Notes: generated by a model not told the origin, from the letters alone. A stretch of 64,000 nt of DNA from Phymatolithon calcareum (GCA_977006965.1 OZ345365.1:2232001-2296000), one strand, 5' to 3'; positions 20,228 through 31,445 are shown, counted from the stretch's first letter. Translations and numbers: made by a program.

Positions 20228-20648
20228 TCATTTCAACCTCAAAACAAATAAGTATGCCCCCGTTATTAGCTGCATGGCACTATCCATGTCCACTGGTTCA
20301 TGCGCACGACCACGTCGCAACAGCACTGCCAAGCTCACCGATTCATTTACATCTGCACGCTTATCGACGTACAGCTGCATGGCACGAAGGATGTCTACGT
20401 CCACGCCCTCTCCGCAATGTTCGAGCACGTATCCCAGCTTCTTAATAGTATGTGAGCTCCCCATCTCTTCGCCAGCACTGGAAAAGAGTTGTACTGCTCG
20501 AGGCGGATCTCGTGGAACACCACTTGCCCCGTCTTGGAGCAGGGTGCCCAATTCGATCATGGCATTAAAAGAATCGTCTTCCTCGATGGCACGATTATAG
20601 GGCTCCGCTGCACGACTAGGGACTTCTTGAACTCCCGCTTATGCCATA
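20228..20648 (-). pseudogene. Second Sel1-repeat gene, 3' part, copy 1
   Basis: The minus-strand frame contains Sel1 repeats (FNAMIELGTLLQDGASGVPR, DPPRAVQLFSSAGEEMG, LGYVLEHCGEGVDVDILRA) and ends at 20228. Upstream it is cut by LINE family III, which inserted with duplication TTGTAC, and the reading frame shifts near 20630. The 5' continuation lies beyond the LINE at 23440-23482 and is lost at the duplication boundary. The complete interrupted arrangement is in copy 2. Confidence 0.8.
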
Positions 20649-21182
20649 TTGTACTAGGGCTTCAAAGAGCTACAATTGGCATGTCGAGATATTGCCACGA
20701 TGCTGCAATAAAAGCAGTTTGCGGCCCCCTTCAAACATATGCAGAAAGAGAAATTCCCAGGCCAACTCCGACGAATATTGTTTTGAAAAGAAGGCGCGCA
20801 GCTCGAAGTAAGAAGCAAGAGAAAATACACTACGACAAACCAGACGATATCCCCGCCATCCTCAGGTTTGCCAAGGTGCGACCTCGACAGCAGGCCATAA
20901 AATACGCAAGCGGCAGGTTCCCTTAAGGGAGCACGACGATTATATCGGATACATTTGGAGCAGCAGCGGAGCGTCACCTGGAAACCGTACGCAAGAACCT
21001 GACAAAGTGTAAACTGGACTCCGGAGAATGTTAACACCGGAAAATGCATTAAACTCCCTACTATTCTACAGCATCACCATAGTTGATAATATGGAATACG
21101 ACGAGTCCCTGTATTACGGACCAGGCGATATACTAGAATGAACAAGTTCAGCAAAGCTTCTCCCGTACAGTCTTAGCAGTGT

Positions 21183-21791
21183 CCAGAGAGCCGTTTGGTG
21201 AAGCTGTAAAGCATATCCAAACAAACCAGTCTTCACAAACACTTCGATCTAAATTTCTGGCAATGGAAGGAGACCGCCTAGAATCGAAGCGAAAAAGGAA
21301 GATTCCATACGATAAGACAAGTGAATTGCCAGCAATACTCAAGTTCCCCAAGGTGAAGCACAGACAACTCGCACTGCAGTATGCCTGCGGAAGACACCCA
21401 CAGGTGTCAACATAAAGTAGAATTCGGCATAAGAGCCAGAGAGCATATGGAGACCCTTGAAAGCACGCTAGCAGGGTACGACCTAGAAGGAGAAAAAGGA
21501 CTAGAAGCAGAAAAGGCGCTAGATGAGCTCTTACTATTTAGCAAGACACTCAGAGAACGCATGGAGAACGAAGAAGGCCTGTATTGATTCGTATAAGGCA
21601 AGGCAAAAAGCGGTCGAGTCCAAGCACCAGCAATCCTGTAGAGGACTGAGATAGGATTACTTTGAATCCTGAGTTTTCCCGTTCGCGATTCTAGTGGGCG
21701 TTTCGTGAGCTGCACAAAGGTAGGTAGCATCAGAGGAAGCCTCGCCCATATCTTCGGAAGTCTGTGGGGCTTTTAAATAAACTGGAAAAAA
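21183..21791 (+). mobile_element. LINE family II fragment nested in LINE III, copy 1
   Basis: It encodes the C-terminal domain (VKHRQLALQYACGR, then a frameshift, then ALDELLLFSKTLRERMENEE) and the family II 3' UTR with a short A tail. TCTTAGGAGTGT flanks it (21171-21182 with one mismatch, and 21792-21803). Confidence 0.88.
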
Positions 21792-21830
21792 TCTTAGGAG
21801 TGTTAATGAGGGCTTTCAAATAAACAACTA

Positions 21831-23412
21831 CACCCCTCGAAATTCATATAGCGCCACATGGCGAAACCTTCACAGGCGCGCGCACGGCCAGAAACGTGAG
21901 AAGTTACGGGTACTCCTGTAATGGCCTTCGCATTGCTATACGTGATGACCCAGATGAGGCCCGCTTGGTTTATGACAAGTCTCAGTGCGCAGCAAAATGT
22001 ATGATAGCGCACTTTTTTCGCGCACAATAATTTAGCGTCGGAAAACTTTATGCATCCGCCAAGCGGAACTAAATGGGATTCAGGGGTCGCTGTTCGCCCT
22101 GTCGCCTTCTTGATATACATAACTACGTACCTATATGAGCGGTTTGAGTTATCCAACCCTCAGCCATGGGTCGCGGACTGTCTCTGACGAAGGAGGAGGT
22201 GGCGGAGATTCGAGCGCTCCACTCCGTCGGTGTGAGCCAGAGGGTCATTGCAGAGCGTGCTAAACGGTCCCGAAAGGCCGTATGGAACTGTCTGAAGAAG
22301 AATTCTGGCCAATCTAGGCCGAGCAAGGCGAGGAACCCCGAAAGTTGGGTCATCATGCTGCTCGGGCGGTCATTGGCAAGGCTTGTACCACAAAAATGAT
22401 GGCTCGTGAGCTCTGTGACGTGTACAATCTGCCCTTTGGAGTGCGTCGCGTGCAGCAGGTGCTCAATGACACCAAGTACTTGGAGTTTAAGCAAATGAAT
22501 CGCGCTCCAAGCCTTACCCCTTGGCACAGGAATGAGCGTGTCGAGTGGGCCCGCATTCAACTTCGCCTCGACCGCTCACAGTGGACGAAGACGATATTTT
22601 TTAATGAAAAACGATTCTGTCTGGACGGTCCAGACGGTTTCGGATACTACTGGGCTGACAAAAGGATCCCTAAGCAGTTCTTTTCCAGCCGTCAGCAAGG
22701 AGGTGGAGGCGTCATGGTTTGGGGTTGTTTAAATGGCACGGAAAGCCTGAGTTAGTTTTCGTGCCGAACACGATGAATGCGGAAAGGTGCGTGCAGCTGC
22801 TTGGGAACCTTTTGGAGCCGTTTGCGGAAGCGTGCTACTCTGGGGACTGGCGTTTCCAGCAGGATAACGCGCTGGCGCACACGGCGAGGTACACCGACGA
22901 GAACTTTTTTGAGGCAGGGATCAGCGTCATGACCTGGCCATCGTGCAGCCCTGATTTGAACTCCATAGAAAATCTGTGGCGCATCGTTGCGCCTGACGTG
23001 TACAAGGAATGTCGCCAGTTGAGTACGAGGACGACCTCATTGAAGCGATCCAAACATCTTGGGACCGAATCGGGCAGGACATGCTTCGCAAGCTGATTTC
23101 ATCGATGCCTGACAGGTGCATTAAGGTCCTCGAGAAGAACGGTGGGTCTATTGACTACTGAGCGTCGTTTGCTGGTGCGATAGGCTGAGAAAGATGCCGA
23201 GTAGCGCTAAATTATTGCGAACGAAAATATCGGCGCTATGCAAGTAAACTTGATTTACTGTTTGACTCCGTCGGTGCTCTCTGAATTAGAGAAGTCACGG
23301 CTTTGGAATAGACAGTTCTACATGTGGTACGAATACAATAGAAACGCTAGGAGTCAGCATGGCTACGGGAGAGAACTGATACCATGTGGCGCTATATTAA
23401 TTTCGAGGGGTG
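21831..23412 (+). mobile_element. Tc1/mariner transposon, copy 1
   Basis: The element is 1582 bp with about 31-bp terminal inverted repeats starting CACCCCTCGAAATT, flanked by TA on both sides (21829-21830 and 23413-23414). It is identical in length to the one at 45138-46719, so it inserted before the segmental duplication. Confidence 0.95.
22166..23160 (+). pseudogene. Tc1/mariner transposase, frameshifted, copy 1
   Basis: The first frame (ATG 22166) is a helix-turn-helix DNA-binding domain (LTKEEVAEIRALHSVGVSQR). The catalytic part follows in other frames. The first acidic position reads FFNEKRF, so the Asp is replaced by Asn. The second motif QQDNALAHTA and third motif SPDLNSIENLW are 34 residues apart (DD34E pattern). 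Frameshifts near 22370 and 22740 and the Asp-to-Asn change make it inactive. Confidence 0.9.
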
Positions 23413-23482
23413 TAAATAGTTGCTTCAAAAAATTTGTACGAGGGTCGCCAAGTTTGCCATGCTATGAATATCCTTACGTTCC

Positions 23483-23889
23483 GTGAGAAGTTGGACCACC
23501 TCTTTCTTCGACGGTTTGCGTGATGGAGGCGACATGGTGAATTTGTCCCTGGCGATAATAACTTAGCAGTCTCTTTGGCTTTTATACGAGTACCATCGTA
23601 CTTCTATGCAGCAGCCACGTTTATCTGATGCAATGTGCTAACATACACGTATATTGAAAGTACAAAAAGGGTACGTATTCAAATGCATCGAATGGGTAAG
23701 AAAACGTAGTTTTTTGATTCAGCATATAAATAGAGAAAAACGTAGCGCAATACGTATCGCAATTGAATCTTCGTGAGAAATACACATTGCAATTAGATGC
23801 TCATCTTACCTCGCAAATTTCAATCACGAGTCTATTGTACAATTAACTCTAATTGCAATTAATTGCAATTAATTGGAATTGCAATCAAA
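23483..23889. other. AT-rich spacer right of duplication copy 1
   Basis: No gene is seen. The end (23840-23890) is a degenerate array of AATTGC / TTAATTGCAATTAATTG words directly abutting the truncated 5' end of a LINE. Confidence 0.55.
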
Positions 23890-25085
23890 TTGGTTCCAAG
23901 CCTGGGCAGATGGTTTGGAACACGAAAACTGGGAAGAGCGAAGTTCTTCTCTCGGACGACACAAGATCACCTATTTTCAAACTTGCAGGAAAAACGCTGG
24001 CAAAGGTCAAAGAAGTCTCATACCTTGGCACCTCACTCAGTAATGAGGGAGTTACCGACACAAAAATGCTTGAGCGCATCGGACACGCCAAGATCGCGGT
24101 ATATCAACTAAGGTCCCTGGTTGACTCCTTGCGGGCACTCAACCCCCTGAAAGCAGTGAAGAGATACAAGGCGTTGATACAACCTAGATGGGAGTACGCC
24201 ATACACCTGACGACATGGACGCCGAGAGTCCAGACAGCTATCGCAGAAGTGGAGAAGACATTTTTCGCACAAGTATTCGGTCCAATATCGAAAAACCGCT
24301 ATGTCAGACTTCGCCTTCTTTGCCGAATTCACAACGCCGAAAACAGGAGACTCGTTCTAGCACTCAGAATGCTGGAACGAGCCAGATCAAAGAAAAGGAG
24401 CCTTCTGGCCGTCCCAATCGAGGAAAGAGATGTGGATGAACTGCAGTGGGTTAGTCGAGACATATCGGCAATGCTACAGTACGACCTATTGGAGACGGCA
24501 CTGACTCTCTTCAAGCAGGGAGTTTCAGCAAAATCGTTGCGGACTTTGCTCTTCAAAGACGAAGGAGATGTCTCGGAGTCCAACAGAAAGAGAAAAAGTC
24601 ACTGCGATCTGCCGGGGTCTACCCCGGCGATTATCACACTCCCGAAAACACGGCACCGCCAATTAGTGGTAAAGTGGGCATTCGGTGGGTTCCCCCCAAT
24701 GAGCACATCACTTCTCACAGACAAGTTCGGCGATACTGTACCAATCCTCATGAGCAACCTGGAAGAATACCTCGGAAGATATCAACTGACCAAAGAGGAG
24801 ATTAATATCACTGAAAAAGGTCTAGACAAGCTACTATTCTTCACTCTCGTCTTTTACGACGACATGGAATAGACAAGGCGTCAATTGAGGAAATCTGATC
24901 AGTGGACTTCAAGCTTTTCCCTCCGCCCTTTTACGGGAGAGGTTTTTTGCAGCTAGGGCTACGACGTTTAACCCGGGTTACAAGTATTTGAATAGATGAT
25001 CGAAGCTACAAAGTAGCTGCTGAAACGCATCTCCCTTGCAGTCTCATGAGTGTTACTGAGGGCGTTTAATAATTCCAAATTCAAA
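23890..25085 (+). mobile_element. LINE family III fragment with open C-terminal reading frame
   Basis: It is 5'-truncated just before MVWNTKTGKSEV and open to TAG at 24870-24872. It encodes YLGTSLSNEGVTD, WEYAIHLTTW, FRNC-like helical segments and the C-terminal motif RHRQLVVKWAFGGFPPMST. The 3' UTR runs to GAGTGTTACTGAGGGCGTTT near 25070. With no stop over more than 320 codons it is a fairly young, truncated copy. Confidence 0.85.
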
Positions 25086-25087
25086 AA

Positions 25088-25589
25088 AATATGGGTCGGA
25101 AATTTTTTGGATCGTCATGGTCTCCTTCCATGTGCACCGGGACCAAGAGAGCTTTCATGCACGATGTTGGAAGTGTTCCGCATCTGCCGCAGGCTGTCCA
25201 TAGCTCAAAGACAATGTCTGTACATTCCTCCAAATCCACTTTCAGCATTTCGGTCTTCACGCCGTCTAGGCCAGGTGTCTTTCTGGTTGGAGCTTTCTGG
25301 ATTTCCAGGTTAATAAGATTTCGCATTTGAGGAGGGCAGTCGAAGTACGAAGGTCTTGGTCGCCATCTTCCGACATCTCGGCATGTCTGGGACAAGTGAA
25401 CAGTGACCAGCGTTTTGTGCAATGGACGGCCGGTCATCTTGTCCTTCGACGTTCTTCGTGTTCTCATCTTCTGCATTCGAGAGATTTGTTCAATTGCATT
25501 TGACCCATCTTTTTCCTCAACATTCCGCTACGCCTGTCTCGCGATCGCTGTTTGGGCCCATTCTATCCAATTCCTCAGGTACTCAGTAC
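25088..25589 (-). mobile_element. LINE fragment, N-terminal reverse transcriptase region, minus strand
   Basis: The minus strand encodes KAPTRKTPGLDGVKTEMLK (RT motif 0/1) and LPTSCMKALLVPVHMEGDHD...NFRPI (motif 1-2), then is cut off at the junction with the family III tail. Stops and frame changes occur upstream toward 25590. Confidence 0.7.
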
Positions 25590-25597
25590 AGTGGTCC

Positions 25598-25873
25598 TAG
25601 ATTAGCTCTTACTATTTAGCAGGAAACTCATAGAACGCATGGAGAACGAAGAAGGCCTGTATTAATCCGCAGAATGCAAGGCAAAAAGTGGTGGAGTCCA
25701 AGCACCAACAATCCCGTAGAGGACTGAGATAGGACTACTTTGAGTCCTGAGTTTTCCCGTCCGCCATTGTGGTGGACGTTTCGTGAGCTGCACAAAGGTA
25801 GGTAGCATCAGAGAAAGCCTTGCCATATCTTCGGAAGTCTGTGGGGCTTTTAAATAAACTTGAAAGGAAAAAA
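25598..25873 (+). mobile_element. LINE family II 3' tail with 8-bp target duplication
   Basis: The last codons (ERMENEEGLY), the 3' UTR and the A-rich end GAAAGGAAAAAAA are present. AGTGGTCC flanks it at 25590-25597 and 25874-25881. Confidence 0.88.
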
Positions 25874-25881
25874 AGTGGTCC

Positions 25882-26058
25882 GAAAATAGTACACACCTGC
25901 CACCACAGCTATGCGCTATGAAGAAGAGGAAATTTGTATTATAGTGTTACCAACGCATCTGCTGACGCTTGGGGAAACACTTCTGGCGAGCCACGAGGAT
26001 TCAATCGGAACCCATAGGCTCCATTTCGCTAAAAGTGGCATAGTCAGCAAAACCCAAT
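25882..26058 (-). mobile_element. LINE family V 3' hairpin fragment
   Basis: Minus-strand GCGTCAGCAGATGC lies at 25955-25968, flanked by CCCCAA and GTTGGTAAC as in family V tails. The rest of this short stretch is not assigned. Confidence 0.55.
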
Positions 26059-26063
26059 ACCTA

Positions 26064-26533
26064 TATAGAACCGGTAATGCCAGGGGCCGCCATGGGAATG
26101 GCCAGTTGTGCGTGGTTCAACCTAAATACTAAACAGAGACAACGCACTAGATTGAAGATGACCTACCACGGGTAGGTAAGCGGACACCCACATGGGGAGG
26201 TCAGATAGCTTGCCAAACTATCACGGCCCACGGTAAGCGACGGAGAATGTATATACTACTGGCCGGTAAATCTTGCGGCGACGAGGAACGAGAAGGGACA
26301 GTAACACTAACGAGAAAGGAACTCAAAGTCGGCACAAGTACAGCACGCGCATGAGGAGCGCTTCCGATACAGGAACTTGGGAGAAGTACCGGTGTTGAAG
26401 AAGCGGTAAGGGCGTTATACGTATTCGTTCTGTAAGCGCTCCCTTGGCTTGGCACTGCAAGCAAACCAGGAAATGTCCATCATCTACAGACCAGTGACGG
26501 AAGAGTTCGGCAAACAGAATCCCGTACTCTACA
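26064..26533 (-). repeat. Copia 3' LTR (470 bp)
   Basis: On the element strand it starts TGTAGAGT and ends GGTTCTATA, so its termini are TG...TA. It lacks an 87-bp block present in the other LTR (30676-30763). Confidence 0.92.
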
Positions 26534-26548
26534 CACCCCCCTTTGGCG
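26534..26548 (-). promoter_or_regulatory. Polypurine tract of the copia element
   Basis: On the minus strand CCAAAGGGGGGTG immediately precedes the LTR start TGTAGAG, which is the expected primer site for plus-strand DNA synthesis. Confidence 0.8.
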
Positions 26549-27556
26549 AAAGCCGATGGAGCGAGTCTGCGTGAGTCGGATACGTGCCTTCTAGAAAAAT
26601 CTTGAGTAAAAGAGAAGAAGTTTCGCAGTTATCCTTTGTTCGCGCATCTGCGACTTGGTAGTATCCCGGGCACCAACTGATGAGTCGTATTTTCCCATTG
26701 TTGAATGATTCCCTGATAGTGGCGAGGTCAATCTTGTTCAAGCGCTCCATAGGCTCCTTTGTCGTGGTGAACAGTTTGAACAATGAACGCGAGTCTGTAG
26801 TGAATGCGATAGGATGTTCGTATGTGAGCTCGCTCGTAAGTGCCTGGAGGTATGATGCCATGTCAATGGCATCTGCGGCGGCCAAGATTTCAGCTGTGGT
26901 CGAGCTACGTGCCACGCGACGAAGTTTTCGTGAGCTCCTGTATATCGGATGGAACACGTCCCCGGACGTGCGAAAGATAACAAAGCCGCCTCGTGCGCCA
27001 CCTTCAGAAGCAGTTGACATGCTTGCGTCTGCATAGACGTCATAGTAGAACTTGTTACCACGAGCAATAGCAGAGAAGGTTATGCAGGGGTCGTGCCGCT
27101 TGCCATACTTGAGAAGAGCATCGAGATTCTTTAGGTGATGCAATAGGAGTCTGCATGTCTTGGTCGCCATCTGAGAGGCGATACGAAGCAAGATAGGCTG
27201 AGACATTCGACCTATGAAGAGCATTTTTCCAAGTGTGCTCTTGTAGCCGGTGGTCTCGTCCGCAGTGGCATGGTCATTGCCAGATCTCGCCAAATACCCA
27301 GGTGACTTTGCAGTCTTGTCCTCAAGCTCTGAAAGCTTCGCGTCTTGTCGAAGGGTGACGGACATATCTTCGCTCTGGTGCAGCTCGCACCCGTAGACAA
27401 GGAAAGACTTGCGGCACAATTCTCCGACGTCGAACTCGTTTTGCAGGAATTCCTCAAAGTCCTGTACATGGTTCTGCTCGCCAGCGTAAAAGTAATTGTC
27501 AACTTGGCAGATGGTTTCGATCGGAGTTGTGACGATAGTACAAAGTGTTCTCTAAT
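26534..27556 (-). pseudogene. Copia pol, C-terminal part: RT end and RNase H
   Basis: The frame continues the reverse transcriptase after a frameshift near 27550. The catalytic box region reads CQVDNYFYAG instead of the usual YVDD, then comes GYKSTLGKMLFIGRMSQP, the characteristic copia RT tail. RNase H follows with YADASMS, RSSTTAEILAAADAI and TTDSRSLFKLF, and WCPGYYQVADARTK near the end. The degenerate catalytic box and the frameshift mean it is probably non-functional. Confidence 0.85.
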
Positions 27557-29233
27557 TTAGAACTTGTCGCGAAGTGCCGAGTCAGAGGTCAGATACCACA
27601 ACCGGCCTGAGTCAGCAAGTCCATAGGCTGCGGCGGTAAGTTTCCAAAGAGTGCCGCGTGCCTTCTCCTCTCGTGGCGGTCGTACGTAAACGTCCCGATG
27701 AAAGCCTTTTGCTTGAAGAAACGCAGCGGTAATGTCCATCTCGCATACATTCCATCTGTTCTCAACTGCAGGGGAGACCACAAGGCGAAACACTTCCATG
27801 TTCATAGATGGCGCATCGGTGCGCAAAAAGTGCCTTTCACAATCGCGATGTCCCCACGGTAAAATCCGGCCCTTTACGGTACCATCCATCTTGCGACGGG
27901 AATTCGTATGTGAGCCGATGATGTTAGCGTCACCCGGAACTGATTTGGACGGAACAACCCGCATTGCTTGCTTTTCATGCCAGTTTTGAATCTCGCGCTC
28001 GTACGCTCGCTGTTTCTCTGCAGGAGAGACCAAATGGGTGCAGACTCTGTCAGCGTAGGTTTCGAAATTGCAATCCGAGATAAGGAAGGTGGTGAAATTC
28101 GACGTATTCGGAAGGAAATCATCCTCAGTGCTCGGGGGCTCATCACGCTCGCAGCCCACGTTCCAAGGTCCGCGAACCCCGGTGCCGTCGAAGGACGCGC
28201 TTTTCCGCACTGGTGAATTTTCGGCAGGCGCACGATCGACGTGAGGAGTTGCGCCATCAAGGTCTGTAGCCGTTCGGCTTCCTGTCATGATGGGATCGAC
28301 TCGGGTGGAAGAATTTCGTAATGAAGATGCAGGTTTGAGAATCACCTTTGGCTGGAGCGGCGTAGCATCTGGAACTGACGCTGCGGGCGCGAGTTCATCG
28401 CTGTCATCCTCCCCAAGTACAATTTCTTCGAGGAGAGGGTAAGTCTTCTGAATGCGATTCAGGGATGATGTTTTCGTGCGCTCGTCATGCACGAGTGTAA
28501 CTATGTGATCGGAAACGTCTATGACACGGGCCGGTCCAAGCCAGGGATGCTTGTCCCGCCAAAAGTAAACATAATAACCGGCCTTGACTGTGTCTTGCTT
28601 GCGAATGTTGGATCGTAGCATAGTGTTCAGGCGCTGATTTGCAACGTGGCCGGAGTGGTCAATAGTCGACCTTAGGGCTGGAATTGCCTGCGCTTCTATA
28701 CCAATCAGACGCGGTTTTCGATTATACAGGAGCTCGAATGAAGAGGACAACTTGTTTCCAACGCAGATGTTCTTGCCGTATGTTGCCTCGGCCAATTTAT
28801 CTTCGACTGATGCCCTTCTGTTTTCGGCCCTTATACGACGGTAGAAGTCCCGAAGTGTTCGGTTAGCTCTTTCGACGACGCCATTGGCTTCGTGGTCATT
28901 TGCTGCCACCGGGATAAATCTTGTGGACAAATCTTCGCACATATTTGCAAACTCTTTGTTCAAGTACTCCCGGTCTCCATATATGCGTTCTGGGTTTCCA
29001 TGTCGTTGAACTTGAAATTTTAAAAATGCAGAAACTTGCTGAGACATGAGTCTCCGTCGAAGGATAGCGGTTTCGGACCATCCAGTAGATTTGTCAACGA
29101 CGTGAAGACATGGGTTGCCATCAAAGTAGACGACGTCTACAGCAACGGAAGCTTGACTTCGGGTTTCCGGTAGAGTGGTGCTGACGACGGGGTGAGGAGA
29201 AGGGCCACTGGAAAGCGTGCAGTCGCATTCCAA
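27557..29233 (-). pseudogene. Copia pol, integrase and first half of RT
   Basis: The integrase core shows DVVYFDGNPCLHVVDKSTGW (first Asp), IYGDREYLN (second Asp) and NDHEANGVVERANRTLRDF (Glu). The HHCC zinc region (LKKLHLQLKHG ... ECDC) lies upstream at about 29240-29400 in part of another frame. RT begins near 28100 with RRKMDGTVKGRILP and MDITAAFLQAKGFHRDVYV (motif A). The frame stops at 27557 before the catalytic box. Confidence 0.88.
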
Positions 29234-29521
29234 TAGCAGTTCTGAAATATTTTTATCCAGCTCCGAGTTTCATTTTCCAGAGGAACGGATCCAATTGCGC
29301 ATTGTCGTGTGCGTGCCATGCTTGAGTTGGAGATGGAGCTTTTTTAGATTTTTGGCGTCGAAAACTTGGTTTTCAACAACAACGTCCCGCTTGTACATGT
29401 CAGTTACTGGTTTTTCTCTGCCTCCATGACGGCACTGGTGAAATTGTGTGGGCTGTAGTATGAATTTCGCGGTGACTTGAACATGAGATACATGTGATGG
29501 CGGTCATGCTGAAGCGGGATC

Positions 29522-30568
29522 TTAACATATTTGCCCCGTAGCCTGAGCCCAAGTGCCATCTGTTCGCAGTTCAGGTTTTGCTCCCATTGACTTTAGCGTT
29601 CGGAAGCCGATCAGAAGTGGAAGCGATCCAGAGATGACGTCGAAGTGAATCTTGAATGTGCGAGTTTTCTTTTCCTTACTCTGGCATTCAAATGGAAATT
29701 CGACTGCGAAAAGTGAGCGATGGTCTTCATTATAGTTTCCAAATCGGTGGGAGACGAGCCTTGGCGGAGCATCAGTAACATCCGATATATTCATTTTTTT
29801 CATTGCATCATCGAGAGTGTCTTTTCCAACCACGGAAGAGCATGCGCCAGAGTCGACTATCGCCCGGCATGGTACGTCTGGTTCTGTCGTGCGAAACGTA
29901 TAAAACGTGCTTGTCTCAGTGCTGTGGTCGTCGGCGGATGAATTAACATTCCGGCGCTTGGAGCACTCCTTCGAGAATCTCTTATGGTTGTGCGGTTTTC
30001 CGTCGTTTTTGAAAGGGTAGCATATAGCATAAGACGGATACGATGGTTGCGATGTCATATTAGACTGCTTGGAGGAATTTCGGTATGCCTGTCGGAGGGA
30101 ATTCGCAATGTGGGTGACTTCATATTTTCCTGAAGAAGCACCAAAAATCATGTTCCGGATGTGCATGTCCAAGCCAGCTTGTCGAAGGAGCAAATGGCCT
30201 TTAAGCTTGGAATCAATGTTGAGGCTTGCGATTCTGTCTAGGCGTGAGTGGAATCCAGCAATAAACTGTTCTACTGGCATCTTGTTCTGCCACGAAGAGT
30301 CCAGGAACTCGGCGAGATCAATGTCCAGCTGATCAGTTGCATCAACGGCGTACGACTTGTCAAGATGCTCGAGGATTTCCTGGGCACCATTGTTCGCCGT
30401 GATGGTAGGCAAGCACAGAGTCTTTGCGGATGATTTAGCCTCACTGCTGAGGCGACCGATAAGCGCAGGGCCTCTCTTGCGTTCATCCAAGGAAGTGAGT
30501 GCGAGCCATAAATCGACATCTTGTCTATAGATGGCGTAGCTTGAATGACCATCAAAGGATGGAGGCAT
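29522..30568 (-). CDS. Copia gag and aspartic protease
   Basis: A 348-codon frame starts MPPSFDGHSSYAIYRQDVD, typical of copia gag N-termini. A helical gag region (WLALTSLDERKRG, FHSRLDRIASLN, LKGHLLLRQAG) follows, then a basic linker and the protease active site CRAIVDSGACSSVVG. No CCHC knuckle is evident. The protein would form virus-like particles and process the polyprotein. It ends with TAA/TAG-type closure before the integrase region, so pol expression would need readthrough or frameshift, or it is simply broken. Confidence 0.85.
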   Translation of the reverse strand: MPPSFDGHSSYAIYRQDVDLWLALTSLDERKRGPALIGRLSSEAKSSAKTLCLPTITANNGAQEILEHLDKSYAVDATDQLDIDLAEFLDSSWQNKMPVEQFIAGFHSRLDRIASLNIDSKLKGHLLLRQAGLDMHIRNMIFGASSGKYEVTHIANSLRQAYRNSSKQSNMTSQPSYPSYAICYPFKNDGKPHNHKRFSKECSKRRNVNSSADDHSTETSTFYTFRTTEPDVPCRAIVDSGACSSVVGKDTLDDAMKKMNISDVTDAPPRLVSHRFGNYNEDHRSLFAVEFPFECQSKEKKTRTFKIHFDVISGSLPLLIGFRTLKSMGAKPELRTDGTWAQATGQIC

Positions 30569-30618
30569 TTTCTCAGTAAATGAGCTTGATCCTAGAGTTG
30601 AACCTTCTGGGCCATAAC

Positions 30619-31175
30619 TATAGAACCGGTCATGCCAGGGGCCGCCATGGGAATGACCAGTTGTGCTTGGTTCAACAGTGACAGCTTAGATGTGTGGGGT
30701 TGAATGAAGAGGTTTACTTGGTCGTTGATCGATACCCTCACCTTCTGAGGTTGGTCCGAGAGCCTAAATACTAAACAGAGACAACGCACTAGATTGAAGA
30801 TGACCTACCACGGGTAGGTAAGCGGACACCCACATGGGGAGGTCAGATAGCTTGCCAAACTATCACGGCCCACGGTAAGCGACGGAGAATGTATATACTA
30901 CTGGCCGGTAAATCTTGCGGCGACGAGGAACGAGAAGGGACAGTAACACTAACGAGAAAGGAACTCAAAGTCGGCACAAGTACAGCACGCGCATGAGGAG
31001 CGCTTCCGATACAGGAACTTGGGAGAAGTACCGGTGTTGAAGAAGCGGTAAGGGCGTTATACGTATTCGTTCTGTAAGCGCTCCCTTGGCTTGGCACTGC
31101 AAGCAAACCAGGAAATGTCCATCATCTACAGACCAGTGACGGAGGAATTCGGCAAACAGAATCCCGCACTCTACA
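30619..31175 (-). repeat. Copia 5' LTR (557 bp)
   Basis: It has the same ends as the other LTR plus an 87-bp internal segment. On the minus strand the bases just after it read GTTATGGCCCAGAAGG. TGGCCCAGAAGG may be the primer-binding site, but the matching tRNA was not identified. Confidence 0.9.
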
Positions 31176-31180
31176 ACCTA

Positions 31181-31445
31181 CCTCTGGACTCAAAGAAGAG
31201 ATCTCGAGGGAGCAATGCTCTATGGCAGAAGCATTCCTCGCACCGTCCTGGTTGTCAACCATTGGTGATACTGACAAGAGCTGGTTTCCAGTAGGCAGAG
31301 GAGTACCACAGGTGTCCCCTTTCAGTCCAAATCTATACAACATCTTCTTGGATGAGTTCGTGGATCGTATGGGAGCAATGCCATACATCAGAAATATGCT
31401 CGCAAACCCATTCCGAACTTTCAAGATACAGTTCGACAGGCTAGA
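31181..31445 (+). mobile_element. LINE reverse transcriptase fragment
   Basis: It encodes APSWLSTIGDTDKSW, then GVPQVSPFSPNLYNIFLDEF (RT motif B, with G-to-V and L-to-F changes). It is the target into which the copia element inserted, or lies directly beside it. It ends near 31445 without the catalytic box. Confidence 0.72.

Larger units (their letters stand above)
20655..23433 (+). mobile_element. LINE family III fragment carrying nested elements, copy 1
   Basis: The coding end (20690-21150) encodes a degraded C-terminal domain (RPRQQAIKYASGRFP). The 3' tail is split by a LINE-II insertion (21183-21791) and by a Tc1/mariner element (21831-23412), and its last bases AAATAGTTGC follow the mariner. 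TTGTAC flanks the whole (20649-20654 and 23434-23439). The host target was a Sel1 gene. Confidence 0.82.
6505..23482. repeat. Segmental duplication, copy 1 (direct orientation with 34272-46789)
   Basis: From TACCATACATAAG at 6505 to TTACGTTCC ending at 23482 the sequence matches 34272-46789 with only a few differences per hundred bases. Copy 1 is longer because of three insertions absent from copy 2: 6787-8511, 11437-13118 and 18752-20139. It also lacks 342 bp inside the Sel1 gene. After removing these the two lengths agree to within a few bases. Flanking sequences differ at both ends. The right boundary falls inside a Sel1 pseudogene that continues only in copy 2. Confidence 0.95.
26064..31175 (-). 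mobile_element. Ty1/copia LTR retrotransposon, complete, minus strand
   Basis: The 5112-bp element is bounded by the 5-bp duplication ACCTA (26059-26063 and 31176-31180) and by two LTRs. On the minus strand the order is 5' LTR (right), gag with protease, integrase, reverse transcriptase, RNase H, polypurine tract and 3' LTR (left). Integrase before RT defines the copia type. The LTRs are nearly identical apart from one 87-bp indel, which suggests recent insertion, yet the pol region carries a frameshift and an internal stop. Confidence 0.94.
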
